Source: Lachnoclostridium sp. An196
GTDB lineage: Bacteria > Bacillota > Clostridia > Lachnospirales > Lachnospiraceae
NCBI RefSeq assembly: GCF_002160135.1
Contig: NZ_NFJZ01000006.1
Location: 146,286 to 210,285, forward strand
Direction of reading: 5' to 3'
Length of the DNA: 64,000 bases
Part shown: in pieces, positions 8,815 through 17,432 of the stretch
Numbering within the stretch: position 1 is the first letter of the stretch
How the letters are laid out: each line of letters begins with the position of its first letter
Made by a program: the position numbers and the translations under genes
The notes under the pieces: model-generated
Database searches by the model: none
What the model saw: the letters and a program-made list of their open reading frames with translations, nothing else
Told to the model about the DNA's origin: nothing

Positions 8815-9238
8815 CGGGAATGTGTTCCAGTACCTCCAGGACCGTTACTACGTCAAAGGATTTCTCCGGGAACGGCTGAAGGCAGATGTCTCCCTGCTCC
8901 GCCCGGAGATTTGTGATTCCTCCCCGGCTCAGATCCTGCAGAAACTCCACCCGGTGCGCCAGCAGGTCAACCGATGTGACCTCCACCCATGGAAACGCTT
9001 CCAGAAAAGGAAAAAGAAATACTCCTCTGCCGCTCCCCACATCCAGAAGGTTCTCCGGCTGAACCGAACGCAGAAAGCCAAGCGTCTTCCTCACACGGGG
9101 CAATTCCTCATGGCCGCGTTTAAAATAATAAAGCTTCGGATCCTGCACTCCGGCATCCGCCTGTCCGGTCCGGACCGCGCGGCCCCTGAAATAGGCCTGG
9201 GCCAGACGCTCATAGTAATCTTTGTTCATATCTTTCAT
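8747..9238 (-). pseudogene. SAM-dependent methyltransferase, C-terminally truncated
   Basis: A class I methyltransferase fold: motif I L-L-D-V-G-S-G-R-G near residues 63-71, an acidic V-T-S-V-D-L-L near 89, and motif IV/post-IV S-F-D-V-V-T-V-L-E-V-L-E-H-I-P-D. After A-V-R-M-A-R-R at about residue 155 the family pattern stops and the frame ends eight codons later inside DNA that encodes the HD/kinase protein in another frame. The last strands of the fold (normally 50-80 more residues) are missing, so the enzyme is probably inactive. The start overlaps the metallophosphoesterase stop by 4 bases (ATGA). The substrate is unknown; the neighbouring phosphoesterase and kinase would fit RNA-end processing. 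Confidence 0.75.
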
Positions 9239-10431
9239 CCTGTTTCATCGCCTTTAAACCAATAATATCCTCGGGGAAATTTAAGTTCGCTGTGTACCGA
9301 ACGGGCGCACAGTTCCGCGGATCCTTCTCTCAGTGCCAGCTCCCAGTAAATTCCGCTCGCCCACTCCGGCGGACTCATGGATGTCTCCGCATGCAGCGCG
9401 GTCGGGCAGACACTCCCCGCGCTCAGGTAAATTCTCTTTCCATCCTGCTGGTATTCGGCGCATCCCTGTGCCGAATTGGGAGAAAGATGCGTATGCCCGC
9501 TCAGATAGATCGTATGTTTCCGGCCATCCAGAATCTTCTGAAGCTGATGGTCCACATTCAGATACGGTACCTCCTGCCTTCCTCCCTGCGGGTTATGAGC
9601 CAGGAGCGGCGCATGACAGAGCACAATCCTCCACTTTGCGTCCGACACCCTCAGCCTGTGATCCAGGAAGCGAAGCTGCCCCTCTCCTTTCATTCTGAGC
9701 CTCCGGCCATGGGTCGCTCCGTTCAGTCCGATAATCTCAGCATCGCCGATCCGGACCGCATATGCCCCGCTCTCGTCCTGATCCCATATTCCTTCTGCTG
9801 CCGGGCGGTTCCGGAGATACTCCTGGAATCCCGGGTAATCTTCCGGCCCGTCTGCCACCCGCGGCAGCGGATTCTGCGGGTAGTCGTGGTTGCCCGCAGC
9901 CGCAAGAACCGGCAATCTCTCCGGCAGCCCGTCGATACAGCATTTCAGCCGCCGGAACTGTTCCGGCGTACCGTCATTCACCAGATCGCCGGTCAGAAAC
10001 AGCGCGTCGAAATCATCCGCCCTTCGGAGAACTTTGTCCAGCATCCTTGCCTTCGCTTCACCGGTCAGATGCAGGTCGCTCATGACGCAGAACCGGCGCC
10101 TTTTTTCGGGCCCGGCGGCGGATAAAATCCCGTTTTTTTCTTCTCTCATGGCCGCCGGAAGCGGAAAAAGCTGTTCCTGCACTTTCCCGAAATCCGCCGT
10201 CACCGCCCGTGCCAGAATATGGCTGGCGCCGGGCGGGATGCTTCTCCCACCTTTATAATGGAAGCTCCCGTTTCCATAAGCGTCCACCGGCAGACAGGCA
10301 AACGAGCTCCATCCCTCCAGCGCTCCGTCATCATCCGCCCAGTACAGAACGGCGGCTATGCAGTCCTTCACTTTCAGGCGGTAAATCCCGTCCGCTTTTC
10401 CCGGACATCTATATGAAACTGTAAGTTTCAC
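9235..10431 (-). CDS. Calcineurin-like metallophosphoesterase
   Basis: A 398-residue protein with an N-terminal beta-rich domain (about 1-105) of unknown role and a catalytic metallophosphoesterase domain carrying all classical metal motifs: S-D-L-H-L near 119, L-F-L-T-G-D-L-V-N-D-G near 145, A-A-G-N-H-D-Y near 178, V-L-C-H-A-P-L and L-S-G-H-T-H-L. These bind two metal ions and hydrolyse phosphomono- or diesters. There is no signal peptide, so it acts in the cytoplasm. The gene starts 6 bases after the 106-aa gene and its stop overlaps the methyltransferase start. The substrate is unknown; a nucleic-acid end or a nucleotide such as an ADP-ribose derivative would suit the context. Confidence 0.9.
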   Translation of the reverse strand: MKLTVSYRCPGKADGIYRLKVKDCIAAVLYWADDDGALEGWSSFACLPVDAYGNGSFHYKGGRSIPPGASHILARAVTADFGKVQEQLFPLPAAMREEKNGILSAAGPEKRRRFCVMSDLHLTGEAKARMLDKVLRRADDFDALFLTGDLVNDGTPEQFRRLKCCIDGLPERLPVLAAAGNHDYPQNPLPRVADGPEDYPGFQEYLRNRPAAEGIWDQDESGAYAVRIGDAEIIGLNGATHGRRLRMKGEGQLRFLDHRLRVSDAKWRIVLCHAPLLAHNPQGGRQEVPYLNVDHQLQKILDGRKHTIYLSGHTHLSPNSAQGCAEYQQDGKRIYLSAGSVCPTALHAETSMSPPEWASGIYWELALREGSAELCARSVHSELKFPRGYYWFKGDETG

Positions 10432-10437
10432 AGCAGA

Positions 10438-10758
10438 TCACTCCTCCACACAGACCGCTTCCATATCCTGAATGTTCAGGGGAATTCCATGCCTCTCCAA
10501 TGTATCCGTAAGCATACGGACAATATTCTCTTTATAATAATTCAGGCACAGTACCACCAGCTCGTCTTTCGTCTTTTGAGGCAATGTTTTCAGCATCGCC
10601 TTTATTGTCACCATTGGAAGCCCCTTCATCTTAGACAGGAGACCTGCAAGCAGCGGGTTTTCAATCTTATTGTACAGCCGTTCCTCCAGCAGAGGATATA
10701 AGGTCTCCAGTATTTCTTCGTAATCCACATCATCAACCGTCATTTTAATTTCGATCAT
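10438..10758 (-). CDS. Hypothetical protein (106 aa)
   Basis: I do not recognise this protein. It is acidic and helical with a hydrophobic C-terminal half and no transmembrane segment (M-I-E-I-K-M-T-V-D-D-V-D-Y-E-E at the start). I choose the ATG at 10758, preceded by GCAGGAAG; the open frame extends to 10851 but that would overlap the upstream gene. It sits 32 bases after the papain-like gene and 6 bases before the metallophosphoesterase gene. A role as partner or immunity protein for the peptidase-like neighbour is possible but not shown. Confidence 0.7.
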   Translation of the reverse strand: MIEIKMTVDDVDYEEILETLYPLLEERLYNKIENPLLAGLLSKMKGLPMVTIKAMLKTLPQKTKDELVVLCLNYYKENIVRMLTDTLERHGIPLNIQDMEAVCVEE

Positions 10759-10790
10759 CTTGTCTTCCTGCTTTCTGATATAAAATAACT

Positions 10791-11576
10791 TTATCCTCTG
10801 ATCGGGTCGTCTGTAATAATCGCGAAAGACTCTTTTACATTCGTATAACATTCATCCAGCTGATCCAGTGTAATAAAAATCTTTCCTCCGTCCGGTCTCT
10901 GGGAAGAGCTGTCACAGAGATAAAATCCTGCCAGTTCTCCGGTATCCGGATCCCTCACCGTACCGGTCAGGCAGACCGCGTGGTTGGATACGACTTCTCC
11001 TTCCGCATTTTCCACCTTCCACTCCCTGTCCTGGAGAATCCCCGAATTTACACCCAGGATCACTCCGTGCCCGCCTTCAATGGCTTCCGCCAGGCGTTCG
11101 CCGTCCGCCGTGTCCGAAAACTCGCAGTGTGCTTCGATTCCATAGTGGGAAAGCACTGCCAGATCGTTGCCGATCGTTGTCCCTCCTCCGTGATATTTAG
11201 GATCATCCTTGATGCATTGATCGTTTTCCATGGCATACTCCACGACTTCCGGTTCCGTGACATCCATCCCCGCCATCTTACAGATATTGGATACCGAGGT
11301 TAGTCCGCATGTCCCGGTCGCTCCATAGGGATTGTCAAAGCCCTGCTGATAATCCAGGATCTCTCCGAGACGGAACGGATCTCCGCAGACCATCGCCCGG
11401 TCCATCCCCGGCACTTCCGCAGACAGTTCCATCGGAAGAATCGGCTCGATCTCCTCGATCTCGCCAATGCCCCACACATCGGTTTCCCTGAGCCCTTCGG
11501 CTTCCATCAAATCATCCATTTTCAGCCCTTCCATCAACATCTGTCCCGCCTCCTTTACTTGCTGCAAGTTTACCAT
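10791..11576 (-). CDS. Papain/C39-like cysteine peptidase-fold protein
   Basis: A 261-residue protein. Residues about 1-75 are an acidic leader (many Glu, Asp and Met), followed by a papain-like core: G-A-T-G-T-C-G-L-T-S-V-S-N near residues 85-97 gives the candidate nucleophilic Cys, V-V-S-N-H-A-V-C-L-T-G-T near 195 the His, and Y-L-C-D-S-S-S an acidic or polar third position. Such folds occur in C39-like peptidases and in peptidase domains of polymorphic toxins and conflict systems. There is no signal peptide. It lies between a dynamin-like GTPase (52 bases) and the 106-aa gene (32 bases). It could be an effector or a processing protease for another operon product. Confidence 0.7.
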   Translation of the reverse strand: MVNLQQVKEAGQMLMEGLKMDDLMEAEGLRETDVWGIGEIEEIEPILPMELSAEVPGMDRAMVCGDPFRLGEILDYQQGFDNPYGATGTCGLTSVSNICKMAGMDVTEPEVVEYAMENDQCIKDDPKYHGGGTTIGNDLAVLSHYGIEAHCEFSDTADGERLAEAIEGGHGVILGVNSGILQDREWKVENAEGEVVSNHAVCLTGTVRDPDTGELAGFYLCDSSSQRPDGGKIFITLDQLDECYTNVKESFAIITDDPIRG

Positions 11577-11628
11577 AATATATAATTTTTACGTCATTTC
11601 TGCATTTTTCCCAATCAGAACAGCAGAA

Positions 11629-13500
11629 TTAACCCGGGATTTCATTCCGTTTTTGAGACATAAGCAGGGAATTCAATCTGTCAAGCTCCCTGATCAGCCT
11701 TTTATTGTTTTCTATCTGCCGGTCCGCCTGGATCCTGTATGCTTCCAGATCCTTCTTCTTTTCCTCGAAAAAGGTTTTATATTCTTCCTGATATTCTTTC
11801 AGCAGCGTTTCCCCTGCCTGTCTGTAGCCGCGCCAGACCTGATTCAGATTCTGACGGCATTGTTTTATGATGGGATCGGCGCAGTCTGCCACTCTCTTTT
11901 CCACTTCCACCGCAGTTTCTTCTCTCTTTTTCCAGAACCAGATCCTTCCTGCCGCCCCGATCAAAAGTCCGACCACATTAAAAGAAGCTACAAGAAACGC
12001 CCACATAGCATAACTGTCCGATCCGGTTATAACATCGTTATAAATACCCGTCGAACTGACAGCCGGAACCTCTTTTTTCTTTGCCAGAAAAACACTTTTG
12101 CTGGTATCTATCACTTTTCCCGTAAGAGAATGGAAGTCTCCCGTATTATACCGGTAACGGTCCAGCATCTCGCCGGTTTCTGTTACAAGTTTTGTATATT
12201 CTTTCTCATAAAGCTGATCCAGGCTGTTTCCGGCCTGCTGGCACAGCTTTTCAATCTCGCGGGTCATTTCTTGCATCCGGCTGTTGAATCTGTCCTTCAG
12301 ATAGGAATTGATTCCATCCGAATTCCCCATGCTTCGAATACTCTGTCCCGCTTCTGATCTGGCCGCGTTCACCTTATCCCTTATGATTTTCTCCAGACTG
12401 TCTTTCGATCTTCTTACGGGACCTGCCAGGGTATCATGATATTTTTTCATGATCTTTTCATATTCCGCCGTCAGATTGTCGTAAGAATATGTCTCCACGG
12501 CTTTTTTCGCCCGCAGTATGTTTTCCTGCTCGGAGGAGATCCCGGCTTTCAGTTCCGACAACAGATTTTCCATCATCTCCGCGGTCTTGGCCGCCACCAG
12601 CTGCTCCCTCCTTCCGCTCAGAGAGGCGAATATCTCCAGAAGCATCTGCTCAAATTCTGCGGTCCACCGGCTCTCTGCGGCAGAATTTTCAAAATAATCC
12701 CTCAGGGCTTCGGCAGCCGCGCAGCCGTATACCTTCGGGTGTTCCAGGCCGAAATCGTTCTCCAGACGGCCTTCTACGAAACGGATCAGCTTTTCCCTCT
12801 CTTTTTCCGGGGCAAGGTCCATTTTCGTAACCACAAATATAGAATCCGCCAGCAGATGCTTCGCATTTTGTTCCAGAAAAACAGTAAAATCATGCGTGTA
12901 GACGCAGTAGCACGGAAACAGGATAATCGCGGCGTCCGCCTCTTCCCGAAGGACATTCTGAGTCTGCAGGATATGTCCTTTCGCCGACTCCTCGCCGGGA
13001 TTCACGCCGGGCGTATCCACGATGCAGAATCCGGGATATCCGCCCTGGCCGGGAAACGATATCCGCACCTTCTGAATCACAGCTTCCAGTTCGCTGGTAG
13101 TCGTCAGGTAATCGATCAGCTCCCCTTCTTTCTCCGGAAGTTCTCTTTTTGCAATATTCCGAAACCATTCTCTGCCTTCCCGGTTCAGCGCATGCGCCTT
13201 CCCGTCCGTTCCGGTCAGGGTAATCTGCGCCCCCGCGCCGCTGCCGTTCCAGTCAATGAAAGTAGGGACCGCGGTCGTGGGCAATACATCCATCGTCAGA
13301 AGCGGGCGTTTCAGCACCGCATTCAGAAATGTGCTCTTTCCGCAGCTGAAATCTCCGATGATTGCCAGTTTCATATCCGGATACCGGATTCTCTGCCTGA
13401 CGGACGCAATGCGCTCCAGATACTGATTTCTTTTTTCCTCATCCAGCTCTAAGATCAGTTGTTCCAGATCCCGTAAGATTTCTTCGATGATTTCATTCAC
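11629..13500 (-). CDS. Dynamin-like GTPase with C-terminal membrane segment
   Basis: A 623-residue bacterial dynamin-like protein. The GTPase domain has G1 G-D-F-S-C-G-K-S-T at about 49-57, a switch region L-P-T-T-A-V-P-T, G3 V-D-T-P-G near 166, and G4 V-T-K-M-D near 230. A long helical stalk follows, with one hydrophobic region around residues 490-520 (M-W-A-F-L-V-A-S-F-N-V-V-G-L-L-I-G) that should insert in the membrane, then a coiled coil to the end. This layout matches mitofusin/BDLP-like proteins, which tether or fuse membranes. It overlaps the HerA-like ATPase stop by 4 bases and is one of three such GTPases in the operon, so hetero-oligomers are plausible. Confidence 0.88.
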   Translation of the reverse strand: MNEIIEEILRDLEQLILELDEEKRNQYLERIASVRQRIRYPDMKLAIIGDFSCGKSTFLNAVLKRPLLTMDVLPTTAVPTFIDWNGSGAGAQITLTGTDGKAHALNREGREWFRNIAKRELPEKEGELIDYLTTTSELEAVIQKVRISFPGQGGYPGFCIVDTPGVNPGEESAKGHILQTQNVLREEADAAIILFPCYCVYTHDFTVFLEQNAKHLLADSIFVVTKMDLAPEKEREKLIRFVEGRLENDFGLEHPKVYGCAAAEALRDYFENSAAESRWTAEFEQMLLEIFASLSGRREQLVAAKTAEMMENLLSELKAGISSEQENILRAKKAVETYSYDNLTAEYEKIMKKYHDTLAGPVRRSKDSLEKIIRDKVNAARSEAGQSIRSMGNSDGINSYLKDRFNSRMQEMTREIEKLCQQAGNSLDQLYEKEYTKLVTETGEMLDRYRYNTGDFHSLTGKVIDTSKSVFLAKKKEVPAVSSTGIYNDVITGSDSYAMWAFLVASFNVVGLLIGAAGRIWFWKKREETAVEVEKRVADCADPIIKQCRQNLNQVWRGYRQAGETLLKEYQEEYKTFFEEKKKDLEAYRIQADRQIENNKRLIRELDRLNSLLMSQKRNEIPG

Positions 13501-16500
13501 GGTCGATTCCTCCCCTCCAGACAGTATGCCAGATACCTCACATACAGCTTCCGGTATTCCCGGTTTTTATGGATTCTTGACTGGATCCCGATCAGGACCA
13601 GTGTCTGCGCCTCCGGTTCCGACACCTCTGCCTGATTCTGTATTTCTTTTTCCATTTTTCCGGCCCATTCGCCGATCGCCGCGCTGCCGCTGCACCGTTC
13701 AAAAATTCCGCCAAATCCCAGCAGTATCTCTATATCTCCCGCTATCTTCTTCACTTCCACCGGAACCGGCGTCCCTTTCAGATACTCAGAGCAGACTTTT
13801 CTGGCCGTTCTGGCTCTTTTTTCATCCAGCAGAGGCATCTTCCCGTCCAGGCTGCGGATCAGCTCCTCGTCCAGCGTACTTGCCGACTGGTCCACCAGAC
13901 GGTTCTTCAGAAGGACCGCCAGGCACTGTCCTATGTACTTTCGGTTGTCACCGCGAAGATCTGTCCTCTGATATATAAACGGACAGGCTTTTTCTTTTCC
14001 ATAATAATCCACCCTGCAAAGAACCGGTTCCGTCCACTGGCTCTGATAAACCACTGCCGTCCCGGCCGGGAGCTTCGCCAGTTCCTGCTGCTGCCATTCT
14101 GTCAGCGCGACGGAATCTCCGGCAATCCGCCGGTCATCCCGGTCCGGAAGCATGAAGAACACCTTTGTCCGTGTATTGCGGATCGCGGACTGATCCATCA
14201 CAGACGGCGACTGGTCCGCGATCACGAAACCTTCCCCGTAAGTACGCATCTCCGCGATCGCGTTCGTGATCATTTCCGCCGACGCGGCTTTCATATTGCC
14301 CGTATCGGCCGATACCGGCCCTGTCTGTCTGCGAAGCAGATGATGAGCCTCCTCCAGCAGCGTAAGATGTCTCAAGGGGCTGTTCATCTCTCCGGAACAC
14401 ATGCGGTGTTCGGTCAGGCGCATGACAAGCACGCCCATGATCAGAGCTCTCGTTTCCTCTGAACCTACCCGGCTGATATCCACGATGACATTTTCATCAA
14501 ACAGGCCTCTGTCTCCGATCTCTTCCCGTCCGAACACCGTGCCGTAGATGCCGTTTGTCAGCGACTTCACACGCGTTACCAGGGCTCCGGTATAGTTTCC
14601 CTTCACCTCGCCGGAATAGGCGGAGCGGCCGATCACCTCCGGAAGCTTTTCCAGCAGGTCCGCAAAGCCGGGAAACTCTCCTCCTTCCGGGCAGTCGCCC
14701 ACCATCATGTCAAATCCTTTGTCTCTGTAGATTTCCTCCACCGCGTCTTTCAGTATGGCGGGCATGGCAGAATACAGCGGCCATGCCGCCTGGAAGATCG
14801 CCATGAGGCGGTCGATATGCTCCAGCACATGGATACCGTCCGGATAGGCGAACGGATTGACGCGCAGCGGCGGCGCATAGCGGACGTTGGTCCCGTATAC
14901 GCGGAATCCGTCCCGGCCTCCGAACACCCTGGCATATTCGCCTTTCGCAGGTTCAATGACCAGCGCTTTCACTCCCTGGCCCACCGCCTGATCCAGAAGC
15001 TGGTAGCAGAAATTAGATTTTCCCACGCCGGTGGCTCCGGATACGAAAAGATGGCTGGTCAGGCCGTTCAGGCCGAATGACACCTCCGTATACGGATCTT
15101 CTTTCCCCATATGGGTGACACAGCCGATCCTGGCGCGTCTGTCTTCTGTATCTTCCGCTCCCGGGCCGCCGCACAGGATATCTCTGGCAAAGGCCGCGTG
15201 AGAAGACACATGAAAGCCGGGAAGCGATTTTTCCGGCAGACAGAAATAAGCAGGCATATCGGACAGGCCCACCGGCTGTCCCGCCTGTATCCTGGGAAAT
15301 CCGGACTCTTCTCCAAACGAAAAGACCGGGTGCGCGCCTCTGAGCAGATAACGGCGGATCTGTTCCACCTGTTCTCTCTCCGACCACTGGTAGATCCCCG
15401 AGGATTCCTTCATCCCGCCGGAAGAAGATACAATGGACCGGTACAGATTTGCCGCGGACACGGCAGTCTCCGTATCTCCCGCGATAAAATATCCCGCCAC
15501 CCGGAAAGCCCCTTCGTGCTCCAGCCTGTCCAGACGGCGGATTTCACGTTCGATCTGATCCAGAAGCCCGGAGACGGACCGGTTGACACAGCTTCTCTGT
15601 GTGCTGCGGCTTAAGGTCGTGCCTCTTCCCAGATTATACCCCTCTGCCTTTGCCTTGCTGTCCGCCGCGGATTCTGTCCGTGTCTCGGTCTTGCTGTCTG
15701 CCGTGGATTCCTGTTCTGTCTCCGTGACAGACTTCGGACGCCGGGCAGCGTCTGCTCCCATCCATGCGTCTGCTTTTTTCAGCGCGTTGGTAACAGCGGG
15801 CGCGTAAAAAAGGCCTCCCATCCCGGCCTGCATCCAGCCCCCCATCCCGGCCGCGATCAATGTGCCCGCAGTCTGCAGTGCCGCTTCATGTTTTTCCGCC
15901 TGTTCATCTTCTTCAACAGCCTGCTCGCTTCTGCTCGTACCCAGAGTCTTTGTCTGGCCCGTGCTTATCCCGGTACTCAGGGTGATGGACCTGGAAATCG
16001 TTTCCGATACGCTTACCCCGTAACTCTCTGTCTCTCCTTCCGACATGGACACTTCCTGTTTTTGGAACGGAGATATCTGGGTGTACAGAGACTCCAGGCT
16101 TTTCCGTGCCCGGACTATCTCACCGGCGTCCATGCAGTCTGCCAGCAGGATCATGGAAAACGGCCTGCCCCGCATACCGTCGATCAATACATCCAGCCGC
16201 TCTCCCGGCACGTTTCTCTGATCCGTTTTTTCTTCCGGGAATCCGGATATGGCGGCTACGGTGATTTTTTCATCCTCCGGAAGTATTCTCTTAAGCATCC
16301 CTCTGGATTCTTCAAACTTCATATTCTCATACCGGCAGCCCGGAAAGATCCCCTGAAATGAATTCAGAAATGTACGGTATCCGGAGGATAACCTGTCGTA
16401 CCGGTCCGCGCTGACCCCCAGATACAGATTGACCCGGTCGGTCTTCCCCTCCAGAAAGAGGACGGCGCTGATCCCCCGGCCCCGCAGCGCGCCGTAGACG

Positions 16501-16739
16501 GTCTTCAGTTTCTCCGCCACTGACTGTTCTTTTTCATAGACAAAACTGTCCAGACGGATCAGGCGCAGATTATTTCCCGGAACGATTCCGGCAAGTTCCT
16601 TCTCCATCGGCAGGATCCCGGCATCGTCCAGCCCGGACAGATAACCCTTCCTTACATAAATCTCCGCTTTCGCCACTGCCTCATTGATAACTGCGGATAC
16701 TTCGTTTTTTTCCTGATATGTTGCTAATTCCGCTTTCAT
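13497..16739 (-). CDS. HerA/FtsK-like P-loop ATPase with unusual N-terminal half
   Basis: A 1080-residue protein. The C-terminal half is an ATPase of the HerA/VirB4/FtsK type: Walker A V-S-G-A-T-G-V-G-K-S-N near 566-576, followed by V-I-E-P-A-K-G-E-Y, a Walker B-like L-T-L-L-E-E-A-H-H-L and a sensor region F-V-I-A-D-Q-S-P. Such ATPases translocate DNA or drive secretion. The N-terminal half has an alpha/beta domain, then a long Ser/Thr-rich stretch (about 230-275), a glycine-rich hydrophobic patch (about 290-325, possible membrane contact) and a low-complexity Ser/Thr/Glu segment. I use the ATG at 16739 (site AGGGGG); an ATG at 16757 overlapping the previous stop is the alternative. Confidence 0.85.
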   Translation of the reverse strand: MKAELATYQEKNEVSAVINEAVAKAEIYVRKGYLSGLDDAGILPMEKELAGIVPGNNLRLIRLDSFVYEKEQSVAEKLKTVYGALRGRGISAVLFLEGKTDRVNLYLGVSADRYDRLSSGYRTFLNSFQGIFPGCRYENMKFEESRGMLKRILPEDEKITVAAISGFPEEKTDQRNVPGERLDVLIDGMRGRPFSMILLADCMDAGEIVRARKSLESLYTQISPFQKQEVSMSEGETESYGVSVSETISRSITLSTGISTGQTKTLGTSRSEQAVEEDEQAEKHEAALQTAGTLIAAGMGGWMQAGMGGLFYAPAVTNALKKADAWMGADAARRPKSVTETEQESTADSKTETRTESAADSKAKAEGYNLGRGTTLSRSTQRSCVNRSVSGLLDQIEREIRRLDRLEHEGAFRVAGYFIAGDTETAVSAANLYRSIVSSSGGMKESSGIYQWSEREQVEQIRRYLLRGAHPVFSFGEESGFPRIQAGQPVGLSDMPAYFCLPEKSLPGFHVSSHAAFARDILCGGPGAEDTEDRRARIGCVTHMGKEDPYTEVSFGLNGLTSHLFVSGATGVGKSNFCYQLLDQAVGQGVKALVIEPAKGEYARVFGGRDGFRVYGTNVRYAPPLRVNPFAYPDGIHVLEHIDRLMAIFQAAWPLYSAMPAILKDAVEEIYRDKGFDMMVGDCPEGGEFPGFADLLEKLPEVIGRSAYSGEVKGNYTGALVTRVKSLTNGIYGTVFGREEIGDRGLFDENVIVDISRVGSEETRALIMGVLVMRLTEHRMCSGEMNSPLRHLTLLEEAHHLLRRQTGPVSADTGNMKAASAEMITNAIAEMRTYGEGFVIADQSPSVMDQSAIRNTRTKVFFMLPDRDDRRIAGDSVALTEWQQQELAKLPAGTAVVYQSQWTEPVLCRVDYYGKEKACPFIYQRTDLRGDNRKYIGQCLAVLLKNRLVDQSASTLDEELIRSLDGKMPLLDEKRARTARKVCSEYLKGTPVPVEVKKIAGDIEILLGFGGIFERCSGSAAIGEWAGKMEKEIQNQAEVSEPEAQTLVLIGIQSRIHKNREYRKLYVRYLAYCLEGRNRP

Positions 16740-16753
16740 TGCCGCCCCCTGTT

Positions 16754-17368
16754 TCATGAAAATATCTGTTCCGCTTCCCTGCGGGCATTCTCCCATGTCT
16801 GTCTGTAATGACTGTATTCCTTCTTTTCACATGCAAGGACTATTTCTTCCGTAATATCCAGAAGCTGTTTTCTGACCCCTCGCAGCCGCTCCGCCGTCAT
16901 GCCGTCTTTCCCGGCGTCTTTCAGCTGATTGCTCAGATACTGCAGTTCCATCATCTCTTTCTGCACCGGGACAAACGGTATCCGGTTGTCGATAAACTGC
17001 AGGACGAGCCGGGAGATCTTTTCCGGCTGCCACTGTTCGCGGAAAGACAGCCGGTACAGTCCGGCGTCAAACCCGTTTTCCTTTACCGTACGTTCCTGTT
17101 TCTTCAGTTCTTTTTCCACGCGCCGGTAATCCGGCTCTGTTCCGCAGAAACGGATCAGCAGTTCGTCGTCGTTCAGATACTCCATCAGTTCCGGCAGGAT
17201 CCCGTCCCACCGCTGATAGGACACGGTCCTGCGGGGCAGCCATTTCTCTATGGATTTCCCCACAAAAAAATCTTTCAGCCTTCCGTCCCCGCCGTAGTGC
17301 CAGCTGCCGTCTATGGTCAGACCGGCCTTTTCTGTATAAGGATTATAGATCATGTCTATTTTTTTCAT
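16754..17368 (-). CDS. Hypothetical protein (204 aa)
   Basis: Not recognised. The N-terminal part (M-I-Y-N-P-Y-T-E-K-A-G, then D-D-E-L-L-I-R-F-C-G-T near 78) looks globular alpha/beta; the C-terminal 80 residues are charged and helical, possibly a coiled coil. There is no membrane segment. The start at 17368 follows GGAGCG; the frame is open to 17407 without a better start. It sits between the second dynamin-like GTPase and the HerA-like ATPase, overlapping or abutting the latter, so it is probably a dedicated partner of one of them. Confidence 0.75.
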   Translation of the reverse strand: MKKIDMIYNPYTEKAGLTIDGSWHYGGDGRLKDFFVGKSIEKWLPRRTVSYQRWDGILPELMEYLNDDELLIRFCGTEPDYRRVEKELKKQERTVKENGFDAGLYRLSFREQWQPEKISRLVLQFIDNRIPFVPVQKEMMELQYLSNQLKDAGKDGMTAERLRGVRKQLLDITEEIVLACEKKEYSHYRQTWENARREAEQIFS

Positions 17369-17432
17369 GTCGTCACGCTCCGTTTTTAAGGCCGCTGCGC
17401 TCCACACGGCGCAGCGGCCTTTTCCAGACAGA

